NCBI GenBank assembly: GCA_963662175.1
Contig: OY759218.1
Coordinates: 26,310,051-26,374,050 of the forward strand
Length of the DNA: 64,000 nucleotides
Reading direction: 5' to 3'
Source of the DNA: Aradus depressus
Lineage: Eukaryota; Arthropoda; Insecta; Hemiptera; Aradidae
Each line of letters opens with the position of its first letter. The first letter of the stretch is position 1. This document shows positions 32,630-43,530 of this stretch, in pieces. Under the pieces are notes generated by a model. The model searched no databases and was not told where the DNA came from. It saw nothing but the letters and a program-made list of their open reading frames with translations. Position numbers and translations under genes: made by a program.

Positions 32630-32966
32630 GTTATTATATCGCCTACTACTAGAGCGCTCTTTCGTCACAAGTGGACATAAGCCCGACTCTACGAGTCCTA
32701 AATTTTGCCTACTCTAAATTTTTATTCACATAGGGTGGGGGTCTTTAACGAGTATCTGACATGGTACAGACTTGCATTGCTCAACGTTCCATCCGACATG
32801 GTACAGACTTGCATTGCTCAACGTTCCATCCAAAGGAGGGCATGCTCAACGTTGTTTTACCTCCCAAATAAAAAATGTAAGGGCCTCGGCCAGGTTTCGA
32901 ACCCGCGATCATAAGCTCAGTAAGCAAGCACGCTTCCTCTGAGCTACCGGCGTTAATCTAATTCCA
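32630..32966 (-). mobile_element. tRNA-headed SINE
   Basis: The tRNA-like head is at 32886-32960 on the minus strand. It has A box TAGCTCAGAGG, B box GGTTCGAAACC and GCGGG before the B box, with the usual tRNA spacing. The body extends to GCGATATAATAACC at about 32635. A block of about 46 bp (GACATGGTACAGACTTGCAT...) is duplicated in tandem within the body. Pol III promoter elements look intact. Confidence 0.75.
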
Positions 32967-33344
32967 CAAAAAAAAAAAATAAATATATATATACATAGAC
33001 ATACAGGTTTCGTCTTATATCATCGTCAACACGGTGTTCAAAAGATACTTTCGAAGTAACATTTAAGTTTGCTAGGTTGGCATACTTGTACTGAATTGAT
33101 TATTTAAATTTTGCAATAATTAATGCTTGGTAATTAAATTGTTGCTTTGTTATGGTAAGTATTGTCTTTACTATCGTATAATGCAACGCCTGCATTTTCA
33201 ATCAAAATTACGTGTATTTTAGTCTTTCTCCACCATTCGGATTATACAGCATTCATCAATTTTGTGAAAAAAAGAATTAAATAAAAAAATATATATAAAA
33301 ATAAAGAAAAAAGAAAATACATATATGTGATGCCATTGCAGGAC

Positions 33345-33598
33345 GTTCTTATACCAACTACGCTTACAGATCATTCTCTCTCCCGTCCTCCCTCTCAAAT
33401 TAATTCTATACTAGCATTACTGGGTATATGAAAGTAATGAGTTGGCGTCAGCAGTATTTTTGTTTCATTGTACAACATAATTCTGAGAGTAACTTTCCTG
33501 TACCCAGTAATGCCAATATGAAATGATTTAGAAAAGAGACGGGAAAAGAGAGTGATCTGTAAGCGTGGTTGGTATAAGAAAGTCCTGTATGGGCCATA
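33345..33598. mobile_element. MITE with about 110-bp inverted arms
   Basis: Left arm GCAGGACGTTCTTATACCAA, CTACGCTTACAGATCA...GCATTACTGGGTA and right arm with the same blocks reversed (ending GTCCTGTATGGGCC), separated by about 70 bp. Related solitary arms lie at 4387-4450 and about 54808-54860. Confidence 0.65.
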
Positions 33599-33659
33599 TC
33601 ACGTATCTTTTATTTATATTTCATAAAAACTACCAACAGCACGATTAAATTCGGACATT

Positions 33660-34290
33660 AAATTGAAATATTTTCTACGGAAATTTATTTTACATTCTTT
33701 GAGACACAATAACTTTTGTCATATTGGTCCTATCTCAAATCTAAGAACAATCTGGCGATTAGAAATTTAATAAGGAACAATTTTTCGATAGGACTAACAG
33801 TTTTCGGGTAAATCAAGGAAACGTCTAAAAAAAATTAGTATAAAAACGACATTTCAGGACGGATTTTCGGCATAACTCTCGAAAAATGGACGACCTGCGA
33901 AAAATCTTATTTAATATAAAATGTGTCGCATTGTTCTCTATAACTTTTTGTTGAAATTATTTTTGATTAGGTCATAAATATAAGAGGTATCTTTTAAAAT
34001 GTGCTTAGGCCATGAAGGAAAATGGTCTCAATTTCGGGCCAAAATCTAATAAGATCTAAGTACATGTGACTTCTCCATTCCAAATTTCCAGTTCATAGTT
34101 GCAATCGTTTCTGCGTTAGAGCGCTTACAACTTCCCATCACATACATACGCAGAGAAAGACATCGTCGCGAAAATGGTCTAAAGATATTCAGAGGACCTT
34201 GTATCGAGAAAATCCGTTGAAAACTCCATCAAAGATTTTCTCATGATTACAATACTTTCTTATACTATAGGAGGATTTTAAGTAGCCTAA
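33660..34290. repeat. interspersed repeat F, longest copy
   Basis: It joins the two halves seen separately elsewhere: the ATCTCAAATCTAAGAACAA/TTCGATAGGACTAACAG block and, from about 34080, GCAATCGTTTCTGCG, CATCGTCGCGAAAATGGTC, AGAAAATCCGTTGAAAACTC. No coding frame survives, and I do not recognise the family. Confidence 0.6.
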
Positions 34291-34299
34291 ATGTACTAC

Positions 34300-34600
34300 C
34301 TACTCGAAGCATACTATTTGAAAACCTTGCTAGCAGCTAGTAGTGATGACGTGAGCTGAGGAAGTTGACTGCCGTTGATTCAATGACGTCTATGACAGCA
34401 GGTTCAAGTCGCGGTGTGGTGTGAAGTTGGCTTGTTCCCTGGCCCGTATTCCCCGTTCCCGGACTCTGGTCCGTGGTCCTTGTTCCCTGATCCCTCCCAC
34501 CTCTAGAACCGGTTCCTGGTTCCCCTCCCTCTCTGCTGCAGATCTCCTGTAAAGGGCATCCTCTACACTACACTTCTATTCACGCCATCATCACATTAGT
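34300..34600. other. GC-rich CCC/TTCCC-repetitive patch, unassigned
   Basis: Low-complexity C/T-rich sequence (GTTCCCTGGCCCGTATTCCC, CGTTCCCGGACTCTGGTCC). No element ends or splice pair. Repeat F resumes in reverse at about 34660. Confidence 0.35.
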
Positions 34601-34994
34601 TGAGGAAGCTCTCAACTTTTGATCAAAACTTATATTTTTATTATGCCGCAAATAGTCTTAAAATGACAACTAGAAACTTATTTTTTTAGACATTTGCTTG
34701 ATTTACGGGAAAAACTGTTTTTTTTCTACAGAAAAAAAAAAATGGTCCTTACAAAACATGTTCTTTGAGAATTTTCCAACAATAAAAACGTCCTCAGATT
34801 TGAGATAGGACGAATACAAAGTTATAGTGCCCCATAGAACGTACATGTACATACTTCTCTGCTTTTTAATCCATAAGGACGACTCGAAAAATGGCCACCT
34901 AGCAAACTTAAATATTACCTATTTTGTGCAGATATAGGTATAAGACGGAACCGGTACACTATGGGTCTATTTTTTTGTAATTGAACAATATAAG

Positions 34995-35650
34995 AGTTCA
35001 ATGATCCTTGGTATTTCAAAAAGTATGGTTAATAATTAGGTAAATGATGATGCTTCGATAGCATAAATAACAATAAATGAAATTTGTGGTAAAAGAAAAT
35101 AATAAAGCAGTGTAAATCTAAAAAAAAATATAATATATAATATTTCAATATATTATAATATGATATATAATATTGTTATTAATATATAATAATAACTGCT
35201 GAAAATATCGATCAATGAATAATATATTTGTTGTCATATTGTCACAACAAATAATATAATGTTTTTACCCATTTCAGGAGATACCGAGCTTATTTCATTT
35301 TTAAATGACAAACTTAATCTACAAATGAATCAGAATCGAAGTATTTCAACAACAAATTCGAAAATTACCATCGACGCTGTATTCTCGCGCTATTTAGAGA
35401 CACTACAATCACAGTTGTATACCTATTTATTTTCTTATTTTAGCTATCACAAACCAATAATTTAATGTATAAAAGGAATTGAAGACCAATAAATTCAAAA
35501 GTTAAATTTCTCATACTTTTCTTATTGTATCATTATAAAACAAATTTTAATAAAAATCAGTGCACGACAGCAAGTTTTTGAAACTAAATCAGATGTTTAC
35601 ACATCAATTCTCGTGAGTACCGCGTCACTCATTCATTTGCTTTTTTTTTC
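34995..35650. mobile_element. hAT-related fragment
   Basis: GATGCTTCGATAGCATAAAT, AATGTATAAAAGGAATTGAA, then CAGTGCACGACAGCAAG...GTTTACACATCAATTCTCG, AGTACCGCGTCACTCA also occur in order in the hAT element at 20225-21256. The inverted ends are not visible here. Confidence 0.55.
35259..35465 (+). pseudogene. unrecognised transposon-type ORF fragment
   Basis: A 68-codon frame preceded by TACCCATTTCAG, a good acceptor. It reads DTELISFLNDKLNLQMNQ, ITIDAVFSRYLETLQSQL and YFSYHKPII. It has a balanced, protein-like composition unlike the chance ORFs around it, and it sits in the hAT-related fragment. I cannot assign a domain. It is probably the last exon of a transposase-type gene. Confidence 0.35.
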
Positions 35651-36101
35651 TCCCATACTAATTGCTGAATTGATATTAAAATTTAGATTTTTAATCAATC
35701 TGGCATCTTTACAAGTGAGTAAGTAAGAAATGAAGTTAATTGGAGATGATGAGGTCCTATTTTTACCCGACTACGGTGAAGCCAAAAGGAAGAGATATGA
35801 TTTTGGCAGTCTATCTATGTATGTATGTTCCCTCCAATTCCTAAACCACTTGACTGATTTTCATAAATTTGTTGTCATTCGATTCGACCTAGTTACGTCC
35901 AGGTTATAGGCTATATATAGGAAAACTAAATGAGAATACGAAGTCTAGGGGAAGTTACGTAATCGGTTAGAACTTCCATGCGGAGTTTTCAACGAAATTA
36001 CTTGTTTTCCGCTCTCCTGATTCCATGATTCCGAAAACGAAAAAAAAATCTGTTTGTATGACGATAACTCCCGATCGACACATTTTATACCTATAGATTT
36101 T

Positions 36102-36418
36102 AGAAGGAGACGGTAGCTTAGTGGTATGCGTGCTTGCTTACTGAGCTCAAAATCGCGGGTTCAAAACCCGGCCGAGGCCCTTAGGTTTATTATCTGGGAG
36201 GTGAAAAAACCTTTCAGCACGCCGTCCTTCGCATGGGACGTAAGTGTCAGGTAGTACTCGTTAAAGACGCCTACCGTAGGTGAATGAACTTAGGTAGGCA
36301 AAATTTAGGACTCCCACAATATAGTTGGGCTCATGTCCACTAGAGTGACGAAAGAGCACTCTGGTAGTACACGATATGGCCTAATAGTTAAAGCCCGGGC
36401 ATGAGTCATAATAACTAA
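36102..36418 (+). mobile_element. full-length tRNA-headed SINE with 12-bp target duplication
   Basis: 317 bp flanked by CCTATAGATTTT (36090-36101 and 36419-36430). The head has A box TAGCTTAGTGG at 36114-36124 and B box GGTTCAAAACC at 36158-36168, 33 nt apart as in a tRNA. The body includes AGCACGCCGTCCTTCGCATG, AGGCAAAATTTAGGACTCCC and GAAAGAGCACTCTGG. It inserted into an existing Rep142 copy, so it is younger than that copy. This is the reference copy for the family in this window. Confidence 0.88.
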
Positions 36419-36779
36419 CCTATAGATTTTCCGGCAAATCAGCTAAAGGGAAGGGGAGATTAGGGGAGGCATAACACCCTAAGAACTACCGTTGTAATGG
36501 ATGTATTGAAACGAAATTTCATAAGTAAACTCAAAGCCCTATAAGGACGACACATATTAATTTTCAGCGGAATCACTCCAAGGGAAATTGGGAATTAGAA
36601 GGAAGCTCAACTAAAAAATCCCAATAACTGCCAATGTAATGAATGTATGAAACATTAATTATATATGAAATATCAATTAAAAGTTAAAACCTCATAAGGA
36701 TGTCATCTATTATTTTTCCGCGAAATCTGTTAAAGGGAAGAGGGGGACCAGAAAAGGGTCTAAATACTGCTGATTAATT

Positions 36780-37270
36780 AATTTTCTGCGGAATCAGCCG
36801 AAAGGAAGGGGGATCAGAGGGCACAACTCAAAATACCCTAAACTACCTTTGTAATGAATGTATCAACACAAAATATGTGTGAAATCAAAACCCTATAAGG
36901 AAGACACTTATTAATTTTCTGCGGAATCAGCCGAAAGGAAGGGGGTTCAGAGGGCTCAACTCAAAATACCCTATAACTGCAGATGTAATGAATGTATCAA
37001 CACAAAATATGTGTGAATTCAAAACCCTATAAGGAAGACACTTATTAATTTTCTGCGGAATCAGCCGAAAGGAAGGGAGTTCAGAGGGCTCAACTCAAAA
37101 TACCCTATAACTGCAGATGTAATGAATGTATCAACACAAAATGTGTGTGAAATCAAAACCCTATAAGGAAGACACTTATTAATTTTCTGCGGAATCAGCC
37201 GAAAGGAAGGGAGTTCAGAAGGCTCAACTCAAAATACCCTATAACTGCAGATGTAATGAATGTATCGACA
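36780..37270 (-). repeat. 134-bp tandem units inside Rep142
   Basis: CTGCGGAATCAGCCGAAAGG starts at 36786, 36919, 37053 and 37187 (spacings 133, 134, 134). Units are almost identical, unlike the dispersed units, so the amplification is recent. It is independent of the 142-bp array because the sequence variants differ. Confidence 0.85.
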
Positions 37271-37619
37271 TGAAATTTCTTATTTAAAGTCAAAACCTCA
37301 AGAGGACATTACCTTTTAAATTCCAGAGAAATCAGCCGAAGGGAATTTAACAAAAGTTAGTATGCTCCTATGTAAGTGAACTATTTATTAGCGCAAACGG
37401 TCGACTGGCTTTGGAGGTGGAGCGAAAAGTTAATAGATGAATTCGTTCTGGGGAAGTACATTGCCGATGACCAAACACTTATTTACGTTCTTATACGTAG
37501 AGTCAGAGTAGGGAAGGAAATATTCTTCTTATATCTACAGTATAAGGAAGAATTGTAATCGAGTTTTCAATGGAATTTAACGTTTCAAGGTCCCCTTAAT
37601 ACGTTTTGACCATTTTCGC

Positions 37620-38240
37620 GATGAAACATAATCTAAATGAATCAGTAAATTAATATTAAAAATTTAATTAATTTTCAAAATGAATTTCCCAAAAAAATCT
37701 TATCATTTTTCCAGGCGGCAAACTAGAAACTTACTAAAGGATTAACTAAGAAGTTAGTCCCGGGCCACGCCGGGTAAACAAGCTAGTTTATAAATATATT
37801 TGTATCGGTAATAAATAACTAAAATAAACAAAAACAATCGCATCGATAATATTATAAATAGAACAGTTGATAAAAAATGCTAATATATGCAAGAACACAA
37901 GAAATGGCTGTACTAATAACTTGAAACGGAACTTCTGATAATCTAAATCTAACTGATATGAGTGTTACAAGTATTACATAACAGATAATTGATTAGATTG
38001 ACGAAAGTATTAACGATAATCTGACTCAGAATTAGAGTACCTAAGTCTTTTGACAAGGTCTAGGTGCTCCGTCAACTAGCAAGATCACATGGCGTCGCTC
38101 GGCACTAGCTCAACTCTTATTACTGCCCTTACCTTCTTTTTAAAGACAACAATAAAAACATTTAACATTAAATTAAATATATTTATGTTAGAGGAAACCC
38201 TTTATACGGAAAAGTAATTTTTTTTTTCTAAATGTTTAAA
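37620..38240. other. no gene; end of a GTTGCCCGG-type repeat at 37740-37790
   Basis: TCCCGGGCCACGCCGGGTAA, then CTAGTT, is a diverged reverse end of the 49.1-kb repeat. The rest is AT-rich and unassigned. Confidence 0.4.
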
Positions 38241-38248
38241 GAAAAAAT

Positions 38249-41200
38249 GTCGTCAGGAAATCACCGGCAATGAACTTCGCACACATTCATGACGTTTGAC
38301 GATATTGATACATTCATTACATCGGCAGTTATTAGGGTTTTTTAATTGAGCCCCCTCCCCAAACCCCCCCTACCTTCAGCCGGTATCGCTGACATCTGAC
38401 AGATTATGTTCTCATGGGGTTTTGACTTTAAATATGAAATTTCATGTCGATACATTCATTACATCGGCAGTTATTAGGGTTTTTCAATTGAGCCCCCTCC
38501 CCAAACCCCCCCTACCTTCAGCCGATATCGCTGACATCTGACAGATTATGTTCTCATTGGGTTTTGACTTTAAATATGAAATTTCATGTCGATACATTCA
38601 TTACATCGGCAGTTATTAGGGTTTTTCAATTGAGCCCCCTCCCCAAACCCCCCCTACCTTCAGCCGGTATCGCTGACATCTGACAGATTATGTTCTCATG
38701 GGGTTTTGACTTTAAATATGAAATTTCATGTCGATACATTCATTACATCGGCAGTTATTAGGGTTTTTCAATTGAGCCCCCTCCCCAAACCCCCACTACC
38801 TTCAGCCGGTATCGCTGACATCTGACAGATTATGTTCTCATGGGGTTTTGACTTTAAATATGAAATTTCATGTCGATACATTCATTACATCGGCAGTTAT
38901 TAGGGTTTTTCAATTGAGCCCCCTCCCCAAACCCCCCCTACCTTCAGCCGGTATCGCTGACATCTGACAGATTATGTTCTCATGGGGTTTTGACTTTAAA
39001 TATGAAATTTCATGTCGATACATTCATTACATCGGCAGTTATTAGGGTTTTTCAATTGAGCCCCCTCCCCAAACCCCCCCTACCTTCAGCCGGTATCGCT
39101 GACATCTGACAGATTATGTTCTCATGGGGTTTTGACTTTAAATATGAAATTTCATGTCGATACATTCATTACATCGGCAGTTATTAGGGTTTTTCAATTG
39201 AGCCCCCTCCCCAAACCCCCCCTACCTTCAGCCGGTATCGCTGACATCTGACAGATTATGTTCTCATGGGGTTTTGACTTTAAATATGAAATTTCATGTC
39301 GATACATTCATTACATCGGCAGTTATTAGGGTTTTTCAATTGAGCCCCCTCCCCAAACCCCCCCTACCTTCAGCCGATATCGCTGACATCTGACAGATTA
39401 TGTTCTCATTGGGTTTTGACTTTAAATATGAAATTTCATGTCGATACATTCATTACATCGGCAGTTATTAGGGTTTTTCAATTGAGCCCCCTCCCCAAAC
39501 CCCCCCTACCTTCAGCCGGTATCGCTGACATCTGACAGATTATGTTCTCATGGGGTTTTGACTTTAAATATGAAATTTCATGTCGATACATTCATTACAT
39601 CGGCAGTTATTAGGGTTTTTCAATTGAGCCCCCTCCCCAAACCCCCCCTACCTTCAGCCGATATCGCTGACATCTGACAGATTATGTTCTCATTGGGTTT
39701 TGACTTTAAATATGAAATTTCATGTCGATACATTCATTACATCGGCAGTTATTAGGGTTTTTCAATTGAGCCCCCTCCCCAAACCCCCCCTACCTTCAGC
39801 CGGTATCGCTGACATCTGACAGATTATGTTCTCATGGGGTTTTGACTTTAAATATGAAATTTCATGTCGATACATTCATTACATCGGCAGTTATTAGGGT
39901 TTTTCAATTGAGCCCCCTCCCCAAACCCCCCCTACCTTCAGCCGGTATCGCTGACATCTGACAGATTATGTTCTCATGGGGTTTTGACTTTAAATATGAA
40001 ATTTCATGTCGATACATTCATTACATCGGCAGTTATTAGGGTTTTTCAATTGAGCCCCCTCCCCAAACCCCCCCTACCTTCAGCCGGTATCGCTGACATC
40101 TGACAGATTATGTTCTCATGGGGTTTTGACTTTAAATATGAAATTTCATGTCGATACATTCATTACATCGGCAGTTATTAGGGTTTTTCAATTGAGCCCC
40201 CTCCCCAAACCCCCCCTACCTTCAGCCGGTATCGCTGACATCTGACAGATTATGTTCTCATTGGGTTTTGACTTTAAATATGAAATTTCATGTCGATACA
40301 TTCATTACATCGGCAGTTATTAGGGTTTTTCAATTGAGCCCCCTCCCCAAACCCCCCCTACCTTCAGCCGATATCGCTGACATCTGACAGATTATGTTCT
40401 CATTGGGTTTTGACTTTAAATATGAAATTTCATGTCGATACATTCATTACATCGGCAGTTATTAGGGTTTTTTAATTGAGCCCCCTCCCCAAACTCCCCC
40501 TACCTTCAGCCGGTATCGCTGACATCTGACAGATTATGTTCTCATTGGGTTTTGACTTTAAATATGAAATTTCATGTCGATACATTCATTACATCGGCAG
40601 TTATTAGGGTTTTTTAATTGAGCCCCCTTCCCAAACCCCCCCTTCCTTCAGCCGGTATCGCTGACATCTGACAGATTATGTTCTCATTGGGTTTTGACTT
40701 TAAATATGAAATTTCATGTCGATACATTCATTACATCGGCAGTTATTAGGGTTTTTAAATTGAGCCCCCTCCCCAAACCCCCCCTACCTTCAGCCGGTAT
40801 CGCTGACATCTGACAGATTATGTTCTCATTGGGTTTTGACTTTAAATATGAAATTTCATGTCGATACATTCATTACATCGGCAGTTATTAGGGTTTTTTA
40901 ATTGAGCCCCCTCCCCAAACCCCCCCTTCCTTCAGCCGGTATCGCTGACATCTGACAGATTATGTTCTCATTGGGTTTTGACTTTAAATATGAAATTTCA
41001 TGTCGATACATTCATTTCATCGGCAGTTATTGGGTTTTTGAGTTGAGCCCCTTTTGATCCACCCTTCCCATCTGCCGATTCAGCTGAAAGTTAATAAGTG
41101 TCGATACATTCATTCTATTGGCAGTTATTAGAGTTTTTATGTTAATCCTCCCCTCTTCCCTTTGGTTGATTATGAAAACAATAGGTGTCTTAAAGGTATT

Positions 41201-41390
41201 TGATTTATATTCACATATAAAATTTTGACGATACATTCATTCTTTCGGGAATTATCGTGTTTACAGACACACAGATCATTTCTTTTTCATATTTGGAATA
41301 TAGAGGTCGGAAAACATAAAATTCCATTGAAAATTCCGCATCGAATTTTTGGCCGATTACTTCGTAGAGCTGGGAAAGTAAAGAAATAAC
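38249..41390 (+). mobile_element. Rep142 copy expanded to about 19 internal units
   Basis: The left end (GTCGTCAGGAAATCACCGGC, then AATGAACTTC) and right end (CGATTACTTCGTAGAGCTGG, GAAAGTAAA) match ordinary Rep142 copies, so the satellite-like array is the interior of one dispersed element. Diverged last units and the terminal segment lie at 41030-41390. Confidence 0.75.
38307..41040 (+). repeat. 142-bp tandem array, about 19 near-identical units
   Basis: The marker GTCGATACATTCATTACATC occurs at 38446 and then every 142 bp to 41002 (38588, 38730, 38872, 39014 and so on). A diverged first marker lies 142 bp earlier. Units include GTTATTAGGGTTTTTCAATT, GAGCCCCCTCCCCAAACCCC and ATCGCTGACATCTGACAGAT. 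Two linked variants mark the units: CCGGTATCG with CATGGGG, and CCGATATCG with CATTGGG. The last four units pair CCGGTATCG with CATTGGG. No coding frame. Confidence 0.97.
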
Positions 41391-41569
41391 AATAATTTAA
41401 AAGTCATGTTACGTGTAAAAGCATTAATTTTTATTTTCTTTGCAGGGTCCTCCATCAATATCTTATAATTTCTATTGTAATTATTTTTATTTAATATTTT
41501 TATTATTAACTTTCTTATACCTTAGGTATATATATTATATAGTAATCATACATAATATATTCAAGCCCC

Positions 41570-41720
41570 CCTGAATACGTTTTGACCATTTTCGTGATGA
41601 TGTATGTCTGTGCGTGTGTTTGGAACAACTCAAAAACAATTGCAGCTATGAACTTGAAATTTGGAATGAAGAAGTCACATTAGCTAACTCAGATCTGATT
41701 AAATTTTGGTCGAAATCGGA
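41570..41720. repeat. interspersed repeat F fragment
   Basis: CCCCCTGAATACGTTTTGAC, CATTTTCGTGATGATGTATG, then ATGAACTTGAAATTTGGAAT match the 34.1-kb copy in part. Confidence 0.5.
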
Positions 41721-41766
41721 AGAAAATTGAGATCACTTTAATTCGAATCTTAAGCATATTTCTGTA

Positions 41767-42368
41767 CCATTTGGGAAAAAGTAGATAAGTCGATTTGTGT
41801 CCCAAATGAGATAAATACTCTGAGCAACCCATATTGGTGTCCTACACATCATGTAAAAGTATGCAAGTCGTAATGTCAATAGTATCCTTGAAAACGCATT
41901 GGGCATTTTTAGACAACTCGGAAATTTTCTTATGGATTTATACAATTGCATTTATCTATCTTTATCAAAACCGCGTTCGTGCCCTAAAATTGGTTAAACG
42001 TATTTATCTTGCTTATACAAGAAGAGATAATTACCGTTATGCAGTTCTGAAACGCTTCTTTGATTGGCAAAAACTAGATAAGTACGTGAATAACTAGGTA
42101 AGTGGTGGTGTAAAATAGACAATTCTTTTGATTTCGGGTGATTAACTAGATAAGTGGGGGTGCAATTTTAGATAAGTCCTAAAAAGTATGATAAAATTAC
42201 AAAATTAAATATATATGCATTCCATAATAAAATATGGAGAAATTGTTGAATAATGGCGGTTGGAAAAATAATTTATCAAAAAAATTCGATTTACACTGAA
42301 AACAGAAAACTTCAAAGCGCTACCCTGAAAACCTGTCATTTTGGACTTGCCTAGTTTTTCCCAAATGG
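41767..42368. mobile_element. 602-bp terminal-inverted-repeat element, family unknown
   Basis: Ends CCATTTGGGAAAAAGTAG-ATAAGTC and (from the right) CCATTTGGGAAAAACTAG-GCAAGTC, 22 of 25 identical. AACTAGATAAGT-like subterminal motifs recur at about 42074, 42093, 42145 and 42171. No target duplication is obvious. It has an 87-codon frame, described separately. Confidence 0.6.
41834..42097 (+). other. 87-codon open frame inside the 602-bp TIR element
   Basis: The frame reads MVSYTSCKSMQ, then IFLWIYTIAFIYLYQ, then RVRALKLVKRIYLAYTRRDN and DWQKLDKYVNN. The middle is hydrophobic and the C-terminal half basic. It ends within the subterminal CTAGATAAGT repeats. I recognise no transposase motif. It may be a fragment of the element's own gene or chance. 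Confidence 0.25.
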
Positions 42369-42539
42369 TTCAGATTTTACAAAATACCGCTTATTTTTAT
42401 GACTTCATCAAAACTTTTTTCAAATAAAAGTTGCAGAGAATATCGAAAGGGACATTTTATATGTAATATGATTTTTTGCAGATTGGCCAGTTTACAAGAT
42501 ACATGCCAATAGCCGCCCTTAACTGTCTATTGATACTAA

Positions 42540-42720
42540 TTTTTTTTTGACGTTTTGCTAGATTTTCGCAAAAAGTGTTAGTTCTATTAAAAAAGTAGTT
42601 CGAGGCAAATATGTTGCTTATTAAATTTCCAATCGCTAGCGTGCTCTCAGATTTGAGATATGACCAATAAGACCAAAGTTAAGCACCCCAAAGAATGTAA
42701 AATAAATTTGCATAGAAAAT
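42540..42720 (-). repeat. interspersed repeat F fragment, reverse
   Basis: CTAGATTTTCGCAAAAAGTG, GTGCTCTCAGATTTGAGATA, then TGACCAATAAGACC match the 31.4-kb copy reversed. Confidence 0.5.
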
Positions 42721-42784
42721 ATTTCAAAGTAATTTAAATTGTATCGCATAACAAGAATATTTCATAAGATATTTGTTATTTATA

Positions 42785-43530
42785 TATGTTATATATTTTA
42801 CACCCTTTTTTCTTTTTTCTCTATACTATGTTCTATGTGATCTGAGGAAGAGGCCCGTGATCGCACCGAAATAACGTCCTATAAAGGGATTCATCTACAG
42901 AAATACAATAAAAATATAAATAGTACCTATTGTATTAGGGATATTCATGAATTTATAAACATATGTATATATGTTATATATTTTACTCCCTTTTTTCTTT
43001 TTTCTCTATACTACGTTCTATGTGATCTAAGGAAGAGGCCCGTGATCGCACCGAAATAACGTCCTATAAAGGGATTCATCTACAGAAATACAATAAAAAT
43101 ATAAATAGTACCTATTGTATTAGGGATATTCATGAATTTATAAACATATGTATATATGTTATATATTTTACTCCCTTTTTTCTTTTTACTCGATACTACG
43201 TTCTATGTGATCTGAGGAAGAGGCCCGTGATCGCACCGAAATAACGTCCTATAAAGGGATTCATCTACAGAAATACAATAAAAATATAAATAGTACCTAT
43301 TGTATTAGGGATATTCATGAATTTATATATACATATGTATATATCTTATATATTTTACTCCCTTTTTTCTTTTTTCTCTATACTACGTTCTATGTGATCT
43401 AAGGAAGAGGCCCGTGATCGCACCGAAATAACGTCCTATTAAGGAGATTCATCTATAGAAATACAATAAGGATATAAATAGTACCTATTGTATTAGGATA
43501 TTCATGAATTTATATATACATATGTATAAT
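42785..43530 (+). repeat. 185-bp tandem array, four units, each with a hammerhead-like motif
   Basis: CTGAGGAAGAGGCCCGTGAT or its CTAAGGA variant starts at 42842, 43027, 43212 and 43399 (spacings 185, 185, 187). Each unit runs from a T-rich block through TCTATGTGAT, the motif, CTATAAAGGGATTCATCTAC, and ATAAATAGTACCTATTGTAT. Units are almost identical. The array continues into a single-copy tail. Confidence 0.92.
42833..42885 (+). ncRNA. hammerhead-like motif, array unit 1
   Basis: CTGAGGA at 42842-42848 and GAAA 20 nt downstream (GCACCGAAATAACG). Stem II, GAGGC against GCACC, is imperfect; an ancestral GCCTC would pair fully. Unit 3 (43212) keeps CTGAGGA. Units 2 and 4 (43027, 43399) have CTAAGGA, which removes the invariant core G. 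Confidence 0.45.

Larger units (their letters stand above)
35930..37470 (-). mobile_element. Rep142 copy with internal amplification and nested SINE
   Basis: Terminal segment at the left (CTAGGGGAAGTTACGTAATC, CATGCGGAGTTTTCAACG), SINE at 36102-36418, ordinary units at 36420-36780, four 134-bp units at 36780-37270, and the left end at 37440-37465 (TTCTGGGGAAGTACATTGCC). It is one of the longest copies. Confidence 0.7.

Noticed and set aside
38307..41040. The regular 142-bp array as a CRISPR array
   Set aside because: The repeats are head-to-tail with no unique spacers, the unit is far too long, and the surroundings are clearly eukaryotic with spliced genes and transposons.
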